From Hymenobacter lapidiphilus (lineage in GTDB: Bacteria; Bacteroidota; Bacteroidia; Cytophagales; Hymenobacteraceae), in assembly GCF_003417065.2 (NCBI RefSeq), contig NZ_QVLT01000015.1:42317-106316 (forward strand): a DNA stretch of 64,000 nt, in the 5' to 3' direction. Below the pieces are notes generated by a model. The model was given only the letters and a program-made list of their open reading frames with translations, was not told where the DNA came from and did no database searches. Below are positions 46,935 to 56,328 of the stretch, in pieces. The position numbers were made by a program, and so were the translations under genes. Positions within the stretch are counted from its first letter, which is position 1. The number at the start of each line of letters is the position of its first letter.

Positions 46935-48329
46935 TTACTCCGCTGGTGCCTCCTCCTTCAGGGCTTCCTTATTGAGGGTTTTAGCGTCCTTGATAACGAC
47001 AACATCCCCCTCTTTCAGGGTTTTGGACACGGCCCGGAACGGCCCGCTCACTACCTGGTCGCCGGCCTGAATGCCGCTCAGAATTTCAATGTTCTGGAAG
47101 TCGCTGATACCGGTTTTTACGGGCGTCATTACGGCTTTACCGTTGCGAATCAGGAACACCACTTCCTGGGGAGCGGCCTGAAGGCCGGTGGAAACTGCGG
47201 CGGTTTTCGCCCCCGCGCTGGCGGCACCGTCTTTGGCAGCGGGAGCCCCGGCCGTCTGGGTGCTGTCGGTGCGGGTGGTTACGGCGGCCAGCGGCACGCT
47301 CAGCACGTTGCTTTTGCGGTTGGTGATGATGTCGACCGAGGCCGTCATGCCGGGGCGGAAGGGCACTACCCGGCGGCCGGGCTTGGCCTGCAGCAGGTTC
47401 TCATAAGAGGCCGGCAGCAACCGGATTTTCACCTCGAACTCGGTTACGGCCTCGGCCGTCAGCGCGTCTTTGGCCGTGTTGGCAATGCTGGTCACCACGC
47501 CCCTGAACCGCTGGTCCTGGCTGGCGTAGCTGTCCACTTCCACATCGGCCGAGTCGCCGAGCGTCACGTTGATGATGTCGTTTTCGTTGACGCTCACCCG
47601 CACCTCCATTTCGCGCAGGTTGGCGATGCGCATGATTTCGGTACCGGCCATCTGGCTGGTGCCTACCACCCGCTCGCCCTTCTTCACGTTGAGCTTGCTG
47701 ACGGTGCCGTTTACGGGCGAGTAGATAGTCGTTTTGTCGAGGTTGCGGCGGGCTTCCTCCAGGCCAGCCTGCGCCGAGCGCACGCTGCTCTGGGCCCCAC
47801 GGATGCCCTGGCGGGCCGAGTTAATTTCCTCCTGCGAGGCGTCGTAGGCGGCCTTGCTGGCCTCGTAGTCGGCCTGCGAAATCACCTTCTGCTTGTAAAG
47901 CGAGGCGTTGCGGCGGTAAGTCAGCTCGGTCTGGCGGGCGCTGGCAATGAGCTGCTGCAGACGGGCGCGGGTCTGGGCCACGTTGGCCTGCTGGGTGCCC
48001 ACTACGGCGTTCTGCTGGCTCACCATGGCCTGGTAGTTATCGGGCCGGATGCGCAGCAGCAGCTGGCCTTTCTTCACCGAGTCGCCTTCCTCCACATACA
48101 GCTCCGTGATTTCACCCGACACGTCGGGCGAAATTTTCACTTCCGTTTCGGGCTGCACCTTGCCCGAGGCACTCACCTTCTCCACAATGGTGGTGGGCGC
48201 GGCCGAGGCCGCCAGCACCTCGGTGCCCGCCGGCTGGCCAATCCAGCCCTGCTTTTTGGCCACGAAGTAGCCGGCAAACGCCACCACCAGCAAGGCCAAC
48301 AGGATATACAGGGTACGGTTGTTTTTCAT
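46935..48329 (-). CDS. HlyD/MacA-type periplasmic adaptor of an efflux system
   Basis: 464 residues. N-terminal membrane anchor (LYILLALLVVAFAGYFVA), lipoyl/barrel-sandwich halves (VSASGKVQPETEVKISPDVSGEI...VEEGDSVKKGQLLLRI and YSPVNGTVSKLNVKKGERVVG), a long alpha hairpin between them, then a beta-barrel domain (EVRVSVNENDIINVTLGD). An Ala/Thr-rich insertion precedes the C-terminal membrane-proximal domain. It would link an inner-membrane MacB- or RND-type pump to TolC. The tolC-like gene is immediately upstream; no pump gene is in the window after it. Confidence 0.92.
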   Translation of the reverse strand: MKNNRTLYILLALLVVAFAGYFVAKKQGWIGQPAGTEVLAASAAPTTIVEKVSASGKVQPETEVKISPDVSGEITELYVEEGDSVKKGQLLLRIRPDNYQAMVSQQNAVVGTQQANVAQTRARLQQLIASARQTELTYRRNASLYKQKVISQADYEASKAAYDASQEEINSARQGIRGAQSSVRSAQAGLEEARRNLDKTTIYSPVNGTVSKLNVKKGERVVGTSQMAGTEIMRIANLREMEVRVSVNENDIINVTLGDSADVEVDSYASQDQRFRGVVTSIANTAKDALTAEAVTEFEVKIRLLPASYENLLQAKPGRRVVPFRPGMTASVDIITNRKSNVLSVPLAAVTTRTDSTQTAGAPAAKDGAASAGAKTAAVSTGLQAAPQEVVFLIRNGKAVMTPVKTGISDFQNIEILSGIQAGDQVVSGPFRAVSKTLKEGDVVVIKDAKTLNKEALKEEAPAE

Positions 48330-48479
48330 CAGGTAGGTCTTAGGAAGTAGGTGCTTAGGGCTTAGAACTAGGGATAGGGGCTCAGGAACTTAGGGTCTGG
48401 AACTAGTTCCGATAATAAGAGCACGTTAACAATACGTCATCTTAAAACCTCAGACCTAATCCCTCAGACCTACTAAGCC

Positions 48480-50003
48480 CTACAACGAAATCGGCCGGCC
48501 CTGGTAGAAATCGAGGACTTTACGGCGGAACACGAAGCTGTACTTGGCCTGAATCATGCTCGACTCGGCGGCCGTGAGGTTGTTTTTGGCAATGTTGAAC
48601 TCAGTGCCGTTGAGCAGGCCGTTGTTGAAGCGGATTTCGGCGTTGCGGTACGAGAGCGTGAGGGCTTCCACCTGCCGGCGCGAGGCCAGGTACTGGCGCT
48701 GGGCAGCCAGCGCATCGGCGTACGACTGCTCGATGGTTTGGCGCAGGGCCAGCCGGGCCTGCTCGGAGCGCACCTCGGCCAGCTGCTGGTTAACCTTGGC
48801 CCGCTGCACGTTGGTGCGGGCGTTCAGGCCATTAAGAATCGGAATCTGCAGGTTGAATTGCAGCGACTTACCTAAGTTATTATCCAGCTGGGTACCAAAC
48901 GACACGTTTTCCGAGGTGCGGCGAAATATCGGCTGGAAAGGTGTGAGGGCCACAAACGGGGCCGGCGTGCTAGAAGGCTGGCCGGTTACGGGGTCAATCG
49001 GGAAAATCGGGAAAATGGCCCGCGCCGAATCGAGCTGGGTGGTGGGCAGCGTATAGAGCGAGGAGTAGCCGGTGAAGATGCTGGCTCCGAACGTCAGGCG
49101 CGGGTAGTAGGCCCCGCGGGCAAGCTCTACGTTGCGCAGGCTGCTTTGCACGCGCAGGTCGGCGGCCTTTATCTCGGGCTGGCGAGCCTGGGCCGTCGCA
49201 AACACCTCACCCGGCGTCACATCGGCCAACGCCTGCTCGGTGGGGTCGGCCAGCTCGGGCGTTTCAATGGTGAGCGAGTTACTGGCGGCCTCGCTGAGGT
49301 TGAGCAGCTGGGCCAGCTGGATTTTGGCAATGGCCAGCTGGTTCTGGGCCGTGATGACGTTGAACTGGTCGGTCGCGAACTGGGCCTGGCTGTCGAGCAG
49401 GTTGCTTTCGGCCACCGCTCCGGCCTTCAGCAGCTTGCGGCTTTGATCGACCTGCAGCTGGGTGCTGGCCTCGCGCACCTCGTTGGTGCGCACCAGCTCC
49501 TGGGCCAGCAGCATCTGCAGATACGCCGAAGCCACGTTGAGCGACAAGTCGTTGCGGGCCTTTTCCACGTCGCTCAGCGCCGCCTCGTAGTCTAGGATGT
49601 TGCGCCGAACCGTGTTGCGCAGCTGGAAGCCCGAAAAGAGCGTGACCTGCGAGGCGGCCGAAAAGTTGTTGGTGCGCGTGGTCTGGTTCTGGAACACGTT
49701 GGTCAGCGGGTTGATGCTGGTGCCGTAGTTCCAGTTCTGGCTGCCGTTGAGGTTGACCGAGGGCAGCAGCGCGGCGCGGCTTTGCAGCAGGGCCACGTCG
49801 ATGTTCTGCGCCTGCAGCTGGCTCTGGCGCACATTCAGGTTGTTGGCAAGGGCATACTCCACGGCGGCCGGCAGGCTCCAGGGCCCGGTGGGCGAGGCGG
49901 CTTGCAGCGCACCGGCCGGAGGCTGCACCGGCGTAGTCTGGGCCTGGGCCGCCAGCGGGGCCACAGCGGCGGCACTCAGCAGCAACCAGTAGTAACGCTT
50001 CAT
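48480..50003 (-). CDS. TolC-family outer-membrane efflux protein
   Basis: 507 residues from ATG 50003 with signal peptide MKRYYWLLLSAAAVAPLAAQ. Two tandem outer-membrane efflux (OEP) repeats of long alpha-helical and beta segments: SLPAAVEYALANNLNVRQSQ... and DVTPGEVFATAQARQPEIKAAD...; the LNGLNARTNVQRAKVNQQLAEVRSEQARLAL helix is typical. Forms the outer-membrane tunnel for the adaptor gene that follows on the same strand (150-nt spacer with CTTAGG words). Confidence 0.92.
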   Translation of the reverse strand: MKRYYWLLLSAAAVAPLAAQAQTTPVQPPAGALQAASPTGPWSLPAAVEYALANNLNVRQSQLQAQNIDVALLQSRAALLPSVNLNGSQNWNYGTSINPLTNVFQNQTTRTNNFSAASQVTLFSGFQLRNTVRRNILDYEAALSDVEKARNDLSLNVASAYLQMLLAQELVRTNEVREASTQLQVDQSRKLLKAGAVAESNLLDSQAQFATDQFNVITAQNQLAIAKIQLAQLLNLSEAASNSLTIETPELADPTEQALADVTPGEVFATAQARQPEIKAADLRVQSSLRNVELARGAYYPRLTFGASIFTGYSSLYTLPTTQLDSARAIFPIFPIDPVTGQPSSTPAPFVALTPFQPIFRRTSENVSFGTQLDNNLGKSLQFNLQIPILNGLNARTNVQRAKVNQQLAEVRSEQARLALRQTIEQSYADALAAQRQYLASRRQVEALTLSYRNAEIRFNNGLLNGTEFNIAKNNLTAAESSMIQAKYSFVFRRKVLDFYQGRPISL

Positions 50004-50167
50004 AAGTACAAACAATAATAGAAGGAAGAAGGCAAAAGGCGCGGCCCGAAGCCGTTGGGTCAAAGATATTGATTGCCCGCTATACTAGCCAAACAATCAA
50101 CCAACACCCCGTAGCGGGCGGCCAATACCCTATTGTTAGCTAAGAACAGAAGCTATCAGCTTACCCC

Positions 50168-50848
50168 CTAATCGAGGGCCTGAATGTCGATAACGCGGTG
50201 TACCCAGCGCAGCTGGCGCAGGTAGTCGAGGGTGCTGGGGCGCAGGTCGGAATCCATTTCGATGAACTGGCGGGCCGTTTCGTGCTTGCCCCGCCGCGAG
50301 ACGGACATGGTGGCAATGTTGCAGTCGTCGCGCGAGATGACGGAAGCAATGAAGGCAATGGAGCCCACTTCGTCGTCGGCATCGATGATGAGCGTATGCA
50401 GCGAGGCCGAGAAGTCGGCCGGGAAGCCGTCGACCTCCACAATGCGGATGACGCCGCCGCCCCGGCTCTGGCCCACTACCTCCACGGCCCCGCCCGTGCG
50501 CTCGTCGCGCAGCTGCAGCCGGATGGTGTTGGGGTGCATGGTCGAGGCGTTGCCCACGCCCTGGAACGTGTAGCTCAGCCCGGCTTCCTTGGCATGGTCG
50601 AAGGCCTCACGGATGCGCACGTCGTCGGTGTTCATGCCCAGCAGCCCGGCCACGATGGCGCGGTCGGAGCCGTGGCCCTCGTAGGTGCGGGCAAACGAGT
50701 TATAGAACGTGATGACGGCGTGCGTGGGGCTGCTGCCCAGAATGCGGATGGCGGCCCGCGCAATGCGCACTACGCCCGCCGTATGCGAAGAGCTGGGCCC
50801 GATCATCACCGGCCCAATCATATCAAAAATGCTCGATTTCTCTGCCAT
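50168..50848 (-). CDS. sdaAB: L-serine dehydratase, iron-sulfur-dependent, beta subunit
   Basis: 226 residues. Contains FDMIGPVMIGPSSSHTAGVVRIA, the serine-binding SSSHT loop of the beta domain, TYEGHGSDRAIVAGLLGM, and a C-terminal ACT domain (TLIIDADDEVGSIAFIASVISRDDCNIATMSVSR). Works with an alpha subunit carrying the [4Fe-4S] Cys residues, not present in the window, to deaminate serine to pyruvate. Divergent from the tryptophan dioxygenase gene, with a palindromic spacer. Confidence 0.94.
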   Translation of the reverse strand: MAEKSSIFDMIGPVMIGPSSSHTAGVVRIARAAIRILGSSPTHAVITFYNSFARTYEGHGSDRAIVAGLLGMNTDDVRIREAFDHAKEAGLSYTFQGVGNASTMHPNTIRLQLRDERTGGAVEVVGQSRGGGVIRIVEVDGFPADFSASLHTLIIDADDEVGSIAFIASVISRDDCNIATMSVSRRGKHETARQFIEMDSDLRPSTLDYLRQLRWVHRVIDIQALD

Positions 50849-50869
50849 GGGGTAAAAGTAGCTAGAAGC

Positions 50870-50937
50870 TAGGAGTTAGAAGCTAGGAGCCAGAGGTTGG
50901 TTGAAGGGCCTACTAGCTCCTAACTTCTAGCTTCTCC
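50870..50937. repeat. Inverted repeat sdaAB-kynA
   Basis: AGAAGCTAGGAGTTAGAAGC words face TAGCTCCTAACTTCTAGCTT words. Imperfect arms in a divergent promoter region. Confidence 0.65.
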
Positions 50938-50945
50938 CAAAGACC

Positions 50946-50953
50946 TACCTTTG
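50946..50953 (+). promoter_or_regulatory. -7 box before tryptophan dioxygenase gene
   Basis: TACCTTTG fits TAnnTTTG exactly, 10 nt before the ATG at 50963, implying a very short leader. Confidence 0.5.
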
Positions 50954-50962
50954 TGCCTGCCT

Positions 50963-51949
50963 ATGGAAACTCCTGCCCCCGCCCCTACCGACTTCCCGCC
51001 CGCCGTGCTGGAGCAACTGCAACGCCTGCAGCAGCGCTACGCCGCCGACGACCAGGACCTGGCCGCCTACCTCGAAGGCTACTACCACACCCGCTACCTC
51101 GGCTACTGGGACTACATTCAGCTCGAAACCCTGCTGAGCCTGCAGCGCCCGCGCACGGCCATTCCCGACGAGCAGATTTTCATCATCTACCACCAGATTA
51201 CGGAGCTGTATTTCAAGCTCTGCCTCTGCGAGTACGAGCAGCTCGGCAACCTGCAGGTGCCCACCGTTGAGGAGGTGGTTTTGCGCGTGGGCCGCATCAA
51301 CCGCTACTTCGAGAACCTGATCGACTCGTTCGACGTGATGGTCGATGGCATGGATAAGCAGCAGTTTCTGGAGTTCCGGCTGGCGCTGATGCCGGCCTCG
51401 GGCTTCCAGAGCGCACAGTACCGCATGATTGAGCTGGCCAGCACCGCCTTAAGCAACCTCGTGCCCGAGGAGCGCCGCCGCCTATTGGGCGAGGCCGCCG
51501 CCCACGACGAGCTGCTGGGCTGCATCTACTGGAAATCGGGCGCTACGGTGGTCGAAACCGGTGCCAAGGCGCTTACCCTCACCGAGTTTGAGAAGAAGTA
51601 CACCGCCCAGCTCAGCGACTTTGCCCGCCAGTACGCCCAGCGCAACCTCTGGGCCGTGGTGCAGCGCCTGCCCGAAGGCCCGGAGGGCCGCCAGCACCCG
51701 CGCCTGTTGCGCCAATTGCGCCAGCTCGATGTGAACGTGAACGTGAACTGGCCCCTGATGCACTACAAATCGGCCGTACGCTACCTCGAACGCAACCCCG
51801 ACGCTATTGCGGCCACCGGCGGCACCAACTGGCAGCAGTACCTGCCTCCCAAGTTCCAGCGCCGCATCTTCTACCCCCAACTCTGGACCGAAACGGAACT
51901 GGCTGACTGGGGCAAAGCCTGGGTCGAAAGCGTGCTGGGCGGCGAGTAG
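50963..51949 (+). CDS. kynA: Tryptophan 2,3-dioxygenase
   Basis: 328 residues from ATG 50963. Heme enzyme that opens the indole ring of L-Trp to N-formylkynurenine, first step of the kynurenine route. Family signatures: EGYYHTRYLGYWDYIQLETLLSLQ, DEQIFIIYHQITELYFKL (substrate and heme pocket), RINRYFENLIDSFDVM, FLEFRLALMPASGFQSAQYR (the FRxxLxPxSGFQS motif), and the C-terminal WPLMHYKSAVRYL with a His near the heme. No other kynurenine genes are adjacent. Confidence 0.94.
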   Translation: METPAPAPTDFPPAVLEQLQRLQQRYAADDQDLAAYLEGYYHTRYLGYWDYIQLETLLSLQRPRTAIPDEQIFIIYHQITELYFKLCLCEYEQLGNLQVPTVEEVVLRVGRINRYFENLIDSFDVMVDGMDKQQFLEFRLALMPASGFQSAQYRMIELASTALSNLVPEERRRLLGEAAAHDELLGCIYWKSGATVVETGAKALTLTEFEKKYTAQLSDFARQYAQRNLWAVVQRLPEGPEGRQHPRLLRQLRQLDVNVNVNWPLMHYKSAVRYLERNPDAIAATGGTNWQQYLPPKFQRRIFYPQLWTETELADWGKAWVESVLGGE

Positions 51950-52030
51950 TGAGGATACGGCAGGGATGCAGTGGCGACTCCGTTATACTGCTATCTTTCG
52001 CAGGACTTATTCCACGCATTTCCTAGCTCT

Positions 52031-53032
52031 ATGTGGACTTTCAACTCACTGCGTATTCAGCTGCTTTTGGTATTGCTGACCCTGCTGACTGCCGGAGCCG
52101 TACAGGGCCAGTCACCGGTTCCAGACATACTTGACTTTGGCTCTATCAATGAACTGCCTATGTATGAGGGGCAACCTAAGACGTTGAAACAGCTGGCCGC
52201 CGACCAAGCCTTTGTGGCCGATGTGGAGCAACGTAGTCCGACTGTTACCGCAGCCGCACAGTCATATGTAAACTTTGGCTGGCACTATCTGCAAATGGGC
52301 CACGAGCCTTCGGCCATCAAGCGCTTCAACCAAGCTTGGCTGCTAGATTCTACCCTGGCCGAGGTGTATTACGGTTTCAGTGCCTGGGCGCAGCAAAAAG
52401 GTCAGCCGGCGCAGTCCGAGCGGTTTCGGCTACTAGGCCAGCGCTACGATGCGCCCGGCACGCCCGGTTTAGTGAGCTACTACCTCAGCCTGGCTTACAA
52501 TCAGCGCCGCCGTGGTAACTACCCGGCTGCCATGGCCACCGCCGAGCAGGCCCTGACCGTGGCTCCTGACAATCCGATGGTAAATAGCCGCCTAGGCTTC
52601 TGGCTGATGGAGCAGGACACCGCCCGCGCCGCCCGTTACCTCGCCCGCGCCGTGCAGCTTAATCCCCAAGATTCAGTTTCCTGGCTCAATCGGGGCTGGC
52701 TGCGCTATAAGCAGCAGCGCTACGCCGCCGCCGTAGCGGATTATTCGGCCGCCATCAGCGTCAATCCCCATTACATCGGGGCCTACGCCAACCGGGCAGT
52801 AGCCAATGCCGATGCCGGGAATTACACGGCCGCCATAGCCGATACGGAGCAGTGCCTGCAACTGGCTCCCGCCCGCGACCGGGGGCAGTTCTACCGGTCT
52901 ATTGGGCTGCTTAAGCTCCGTTTAAACGACAAGACCGGGGCCTGCGCCGCTTTCAGCCAAGCCCTGCAGTGGGGCCTGGCGCCCACCGACGAAAAGGAAC
53001 TCAAAAAGCAGCAAAAGGAAAATTGCCGCTAA
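52031..53032 (+). CDS. TPR-repeat secreted protein
   Basis: 333 residues from ATG 52031 with signal peptide (LLLVLLTLLTAGAVQGQ). At least five TPR units (FGWHYLQMGHEPSAIKRFNQ, YYLSLAYNQRRRGNYPAAMA, SRLGFWLMEQDTARAARYLA, NRGWLRYKQQRYAAAVADYS, YANRAVANADAGNYTAAIAD). Periplasmic or outer-membrane-attached scaffold; partners unknown. Codon use looks somewhat less G+C-rich than neighbouring genes. Confidence 0.85.
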   Translation: MWTFNSLRIQLLLVLLTLLTAGAVQGQSPVPDILDFGSINELPMYEGQPKTLKQLAADQAFVADVEQRSPTVTAAAQSYVNFGWHYLQMGHEPSAIKRFNQAWLLDSTLAEVYYGFSAWAQQKGQPAQSERFRLLGQRYDAPGTPGLVSYYLSLAYNQRRRGNYPAAMATAEQALTVAPDNPMVNSRLGFWLMEQDTARAARYLARAVQLNPQDSVSWLNRGWLRYKQQRYAAAVADYSAAISVNPHYIGAYANRAVANADAGNYTAAIADTEQCLQLAPARDRGQFYRSIGLLKLRLNDKTGACAAFSQALQWGLAPTDEKELKKQQKENCR

Positions 53033-53051
53033 CCAAGCTGGAGCCCAGAAG

Positions 53052-53618
53052 CTACTCTACTTTAAACGTGGCTTGGGTGTTTTCCCAGCCCAGGCTCACC
53101 TCGCCTGAGTTTTTGGCCGTGATGGTGAACTGCTCCAGGCGCTGGCTCAGTGCCGAAGCCGGGGCGGGCACGCGCAGCGTGTCGCGCGTGGCTTCGTACT
53201 CGTAGGCCCCCCACTGGTTGGGCTGGCTGTTGAAGATAACAGTCCACTCCTTCTCCTGCGGAATGGTGAACAGGGCGTACTTGCCGGCCGGCAGCGGACG
53301 GCCCTGCACCCGCACGGCCTTATCGACGGTGAAGGTGGTGGCCTCGTTGGCACCCGTGCGCCATACCTGGCCGTAGGGCACCAGCCCACCCATTACTTTG
53401 CGCTCATGGGCCGAGGGGCGGCTGTAGCGGATAGTGAACGTGGCCCCACTGGGCACGGTGGCCGACACGGTGGCGGCGGGGCTGGGCCGGTCAGTTTTTT
53501 CGGCAGTAGCCGGCGAGTCCGGCTCCGAGCAGGAGGTCAGGTTAAAAGCGAGTCCCAGCAGCGGGAGCAGCAAAGGAGCCAGAAAAATCCGCCCGGAAGG
53601 CGTACAGATGGCGGGCAT
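53052..53618 (-). CDS. DUF2911 lipoprotein
   Basis: 188 residues with a signal peptide ending at LTSC (lipobox, Cys ~30), so likely lipid-anchored. Core matches DUF2911: ATFTIRYSRPSAHERKVMGGLVPYGQVWRTGANEATTFTVDKAV, PAGKYALFTIPQEKEWTVIFN and VSLGWENTQATFKV. Common in Bacteroidota, function unknown. Convergent with the TPR gene (20-nt gap). Confidence 0.9.
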   Translation of the reverse strand: MPAICTPSGRIFLAPLLLPLLGLAFNLTSCSEPDSPATAEKTDRPSPAATVSATVPSGATFTIRYSRPSAHERKVMGGLVPYGQVWRTGANEATTFTVDKAVRVQGRPLPAGKYALFTIPQEKEWTVIFNSQPNQWGAYEYEATRDTLRVPAPASALSQRLEQFTITAKNSGEVSLGWENTQATFKVE

Positions 53619-53756
53619 AAGAGAGCGGTCGGGTGAAGCACGAAATTGCCGGCACCAGCGGCCGGCAATATTCTTTGCAGCAATAAGTATACCCTAAGTT
53701 TATTGATTGGTTGCTCGGGGCAACTACCGGCCGGTATTGGCCAGCAGATTTCAGCC

Positions 53757-53764
53757 TACCTTCG
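53757..53764 (+). promoter_or_regulatory. Candidate promoter of riboswitch transcript
   Basis: TACCTTCG (53757-53764), one base from the TAnnTTTG consensus, with TTGG at 53737-53740 upstream. It lies ~45 nt before the riboswitch. Confidence 0.4.
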
Positions 53765-53807
53765 CCCCCTTCTTTGTCTGTTTATCAGCTCAGATAAGTG
53801 GCTGGTG

Positions 53808-53984
53808 GCCGCGCTTTCGGGCGGGGCCTTAAAAGGGAACCGGGTGCAACTCCCGGACAGACGCGCTACTGTGAGGGCCGGCCGCTTCGGCGCCGCCACC
53901 GCCTCCCCCACGTTGCCCATTGCTCGTTTCGGCGGGCGAGAAGGGCGGGGAGGCAGGCCCGAGTCAGGAGACCTGCCCGCCGCT
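53808..53984 (+). ncRNA. Cobalamin (B12) riboswitch
   Basis: Conserved blocks in the correct order: AAAAGGGAACCGGGTGCAAC followed by TCCCGGAC and CGCTACTGTGAG (53831-53875), and the B12 box region GAGTCAGGAGACCTGCC (53961-53977). Oriented rightward. In Bacteroidota this RNA usually precedes TonB-dependent receptors or cobalamin genes; here no such gene follows. The nearest downstream start is the thioesterase at 54188, ~200 nt away. Confidence 0.92.
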
Positions 53985-54187
53985 TATGATGATGAGGCGA
54001 CTCCGCGACCTGGGTGCCTTGTTGAAAACTGCGGCGGGCCAACGGCTCGTTCATAACCGGCGGCCGTTCCGCCGGCTCCGGCATGGCCGGCCACGCAGTA
54101 TTCAGCAGGGAAACCGGGTAGCAGGCGCGCACCGAAAAACGGGCCGGGAAGGACTTTTTGCACCACCCTTTCTTCCCCCTCCTGCTT

Positions 54188-54604
54188 ATGCTGACGCTAG
54201 CCGAAAAAATCAGCCGCGCCGAAACCCGCATCTTTAAAGCGGTTTTCCCCAACACCACCAACCACTACGACACCCTGTTCGGGGGCACCACGCTGCACAT
54301 GATGGACGAGGTAGCCTTCATCACGGCCACGCGGTTTTCGCGCCTGAAAATGGTGACGGTTTCCTCCGACAAAGTCGATTTCACCCACCCCATTCCCGGC
54401 GGCACGCTGGTCGAGCTGATTGGCCGGGTCGAGCACGTGGGCCGCACCAGCCTGAAGGTGCGGGTGGAATTATTTGTGGAGCAGATGTACTCCGAAGACC
54501 GTCACCGGGCCGTGTCGGGCCTTTTTACCTTCGTGGCCATTGATGAGGACAAGCGCCCGGTAGTTATTCTGCCGCCTGAATTGCAGCCCGAGCCGGTAGC
54601 GTAG
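54188..54604 (+). CDS. Hot-dog acyl-CoA thioesterase (YciA/BACH type)
   Basis: 138 residues from ATG 54188. Single hot-dog domain with FPNTTNHYDTLFGGTTLHMMDEVAFITATRFS, where the Asn-His/Asp residues of the acyl-CoA thioesterase active site are found, then KVDFTHPIPGGTLVELIGRVEHVGRTSL. Hydrolyses acyl-CoA esters in the cytoplasm; chain-length preference unknown. It is the first gene after a cobalamin riboswitch, but a B12 link is not expected for this enzyme. Confidence 0.9.
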   Translation: MLTLAEKISRAETRIFKAVFPNTTNHYDTLFGGTTLHMMDEVAFITATRFSRLKMVTVSSDKVDFTHPIPGGTLVELIGRVEHVGRTSLKVRVELFVEQMYSEDRHRAVSGLFTFVAIDEDKRPVVILPPELQPEPVA

Positions 54605-54620
54605 GCCGGCCGCGGGCGCG

Positions 54621-54628
54621 TATCTTTG
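54621..54628 (+). promoter_or_regulatory. -7 box before FAD oxidoreductase gene
   Basis: TATCTTTG is a perfect TAnnTTTG match, 36 nt before the ATG at 54664. Confidence 0.5.
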
Positions 54629-54663
54629 CGGGCGTAAAAGGATAACTCCCTTTCCCCTGCCTT

Positions 54664-56253
54664 ATGCCCTCTACCCTTCCTTCCGCCGCTCAGGAAATTG
54701 AGCTGCTGCTGCCGCCCGAACAGGCCTACGACGAGCTGGCCCGCTACGAGGCCCTGCTGGCTGCCGCCGGCCTGCGCCCCGGCCAGGCCGATTTCGTGCA
54801 CCTACGCAAACGCTCGGTCGATGCCCGGGGCCGCCAGCCACTGGTGCGCCTGCGGGCCGACATCTACCGCCAGCGTCCGCCCGCCGAGTTGTTCGGTCCC
54901 TGGTTCAGCTACCCCAACGTGAGCCAGGCGCAACGCACGGTGCTGATTGTGGGCGCCGGGCCGGCGGGGCTGTTCGCGGCGCTGCGGGCCATTGAGCTGG
55001 GCATCCGGCCGATTGTGGTGGAGCGCGGCAAGGACGTGCGCACCCGCCGCCGCGACCTGGCCGCCATCAACAAGGAGCACCTCGTCAACCCCGACAGCAA
55101 CTATTGCTTCGGCGAGGGCGGGGCCGGTACCTATTCGGATGGCAAGCTCTACACCCGGGCCACCAAGCGCGGCGACGTGCAGCGCATTCTGCGGCTGCTG
55201 GTGCAGCACGGTGCTACGCCCGATATTCTGATCGATGCCCACCCCCATATCGGTACCAACAAGCTGCCCGCCGTGGTGGCCGCCCTGCGCGACTCGGTGC
55301 GGGAAGCGGGCGGGCAGGTGCTGTTTGAAACGCGGGTCGATGACCTCATCATCACCGATAACCGCCTGCGCGGCGTGGTAACGGCCACTGGCGAAGAACT
55401 CACGGCTGACGCTGTTATTCTGGCCACCGGCCACTCGGCCCGCGACATTTACGAGCTACTGCACCGCCGGGGCGTGCTCATTGAGGCCAAGCCCTTCGCG
55501 CTGGGCGTGCGCGTCGAGCACCCTCAGCAGCTCATCGACCAGGCCCAATACCGCCGCCCCGACCGTGGCCCGCTGCCGGCCGCTTCGTACGCGCTGGTGC
55601 ACCAGACCCAGGTTGATAACGAGCAGCGGGGCGTGTTTTCGTTCTGCATGTGTCCGGGCGGCTTTATTGTGCCCGCCGCCACGGCCCCCGGCGAGGTGGT
55701 GGTGAACGGCATGAGCCCCAGCCGCCGCGACTCGCGCTTCGCCAACTCCGGCATCGTGGCCGCCGTCGAGCTGCGCGATATGGATGTGCGCCAGTACGGC
55801 CCATTGGCCGGCCTGCACCTGCAGCAGCAGTTAGAGCAGCGCGCCTGCCAGCTGGCCGGCAACTCCCAGCGCGCCCCGGCCCAGCTGCTGGGTGACTTTC
55901 TGAAGAAGAAAGTCTCGGCCCAGCTGCTGGAAACCAGCTATCAGCCCGGCCTCGTGTCGGTGCCGATGGATGAGGTGCTGGGCGCGAACCTGGCTGACCG
56001 GTTGCGACAGGGCTTCGCCAACTTCGGGCGCAAAATCCCGGGCTACGCCACCAACATGGCCCAGATTGTAGGCGTGGAAAGCCGCACCTCCTCGCCCGTC
56101 CGCATCCCCCGCGACCGGGATACGCTGGAGCACCCGGTGGTGCGCGGCCTGTTTCCGTGCGGCGAAGGCGCGGGCTACGCCGGCGGCATCGTATCGGCCG
56201 CCATGGACGGCGAACGGTGCGCGGAGGCGGTACGGGCCGTTGTGGGGGCCTAG
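54664..56253 (+). CDS. FAD-dependent NAD(P)-type oxidoreductase
   Basis: 529 residues. An N-terminal ~80-residue region (VHLRKRSVDARGRQPLVRLR) is followed by the FAD-binding motif VLIVGAGPAGLFAALRAIELG and VVERGKDVRTRRRDLAAIN, then CFGEGGAGTYSDGKLYTRA, typical of the large uncharacterised FAD-dependent dehydrogenase group (COG2509). CMCPGGFIVPA and the C-terminal GLFPCGEGAGYAGGIVSAAMDG complete the fold. Substrate unknown; cytoplasmic. Confidence 0.88.
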   Translation: MPSTLPSAAQEIELLLPPEQAYDELARYEALLAAAGLRPGQADFVHLRKRSVDARGRQPLVRLRADIYRQRPPAELFGPWFSYPNVSQAQRTVLIVGAGPAGLFAALRAIELGIRPIVVERGKDVRTRRRDLAAINKEHLVNPDSNYCFGEGGAGTYSDGKLYTRATKRGDVQRILRLLVQHGATPDILIDAHPHIGTNKLPAVVAALRDSVREAGGQVLFETRVDDLIITDNRLRGVVTATGEELTADAVILATGHSARDIYELLHRRGVLIEAKPFALGVRVEHPQQLIDQAQYRRPDRGPLPAASYALVHQTQVDNEQRGVFSFCMCPGGFIVPAATAPGEVVVNGMSPSRRDSRFANSGIVAAVELRDMDVRQYGPLAGLHLQQQLEQRACQLAGNSQRAPAQLLGDFLKKKVSAQLLETSYQPGLVSVPMDEVLGANLADRLRQGFANFGRKIPGYATNMAQIVGVESRTSSPVRIPRDRDTLEHPVVRGLFPCGEGAGYAGGIVSAAMDGERCAEAVRAVVGA

Positions 56254-56328
56254 CATCCTCCCAACTCGCTGGCATGCCGCTGACCAGCCTTTCTATCCTC
56301 GATACAATCCCTGTAACGCGCTTTTCTG

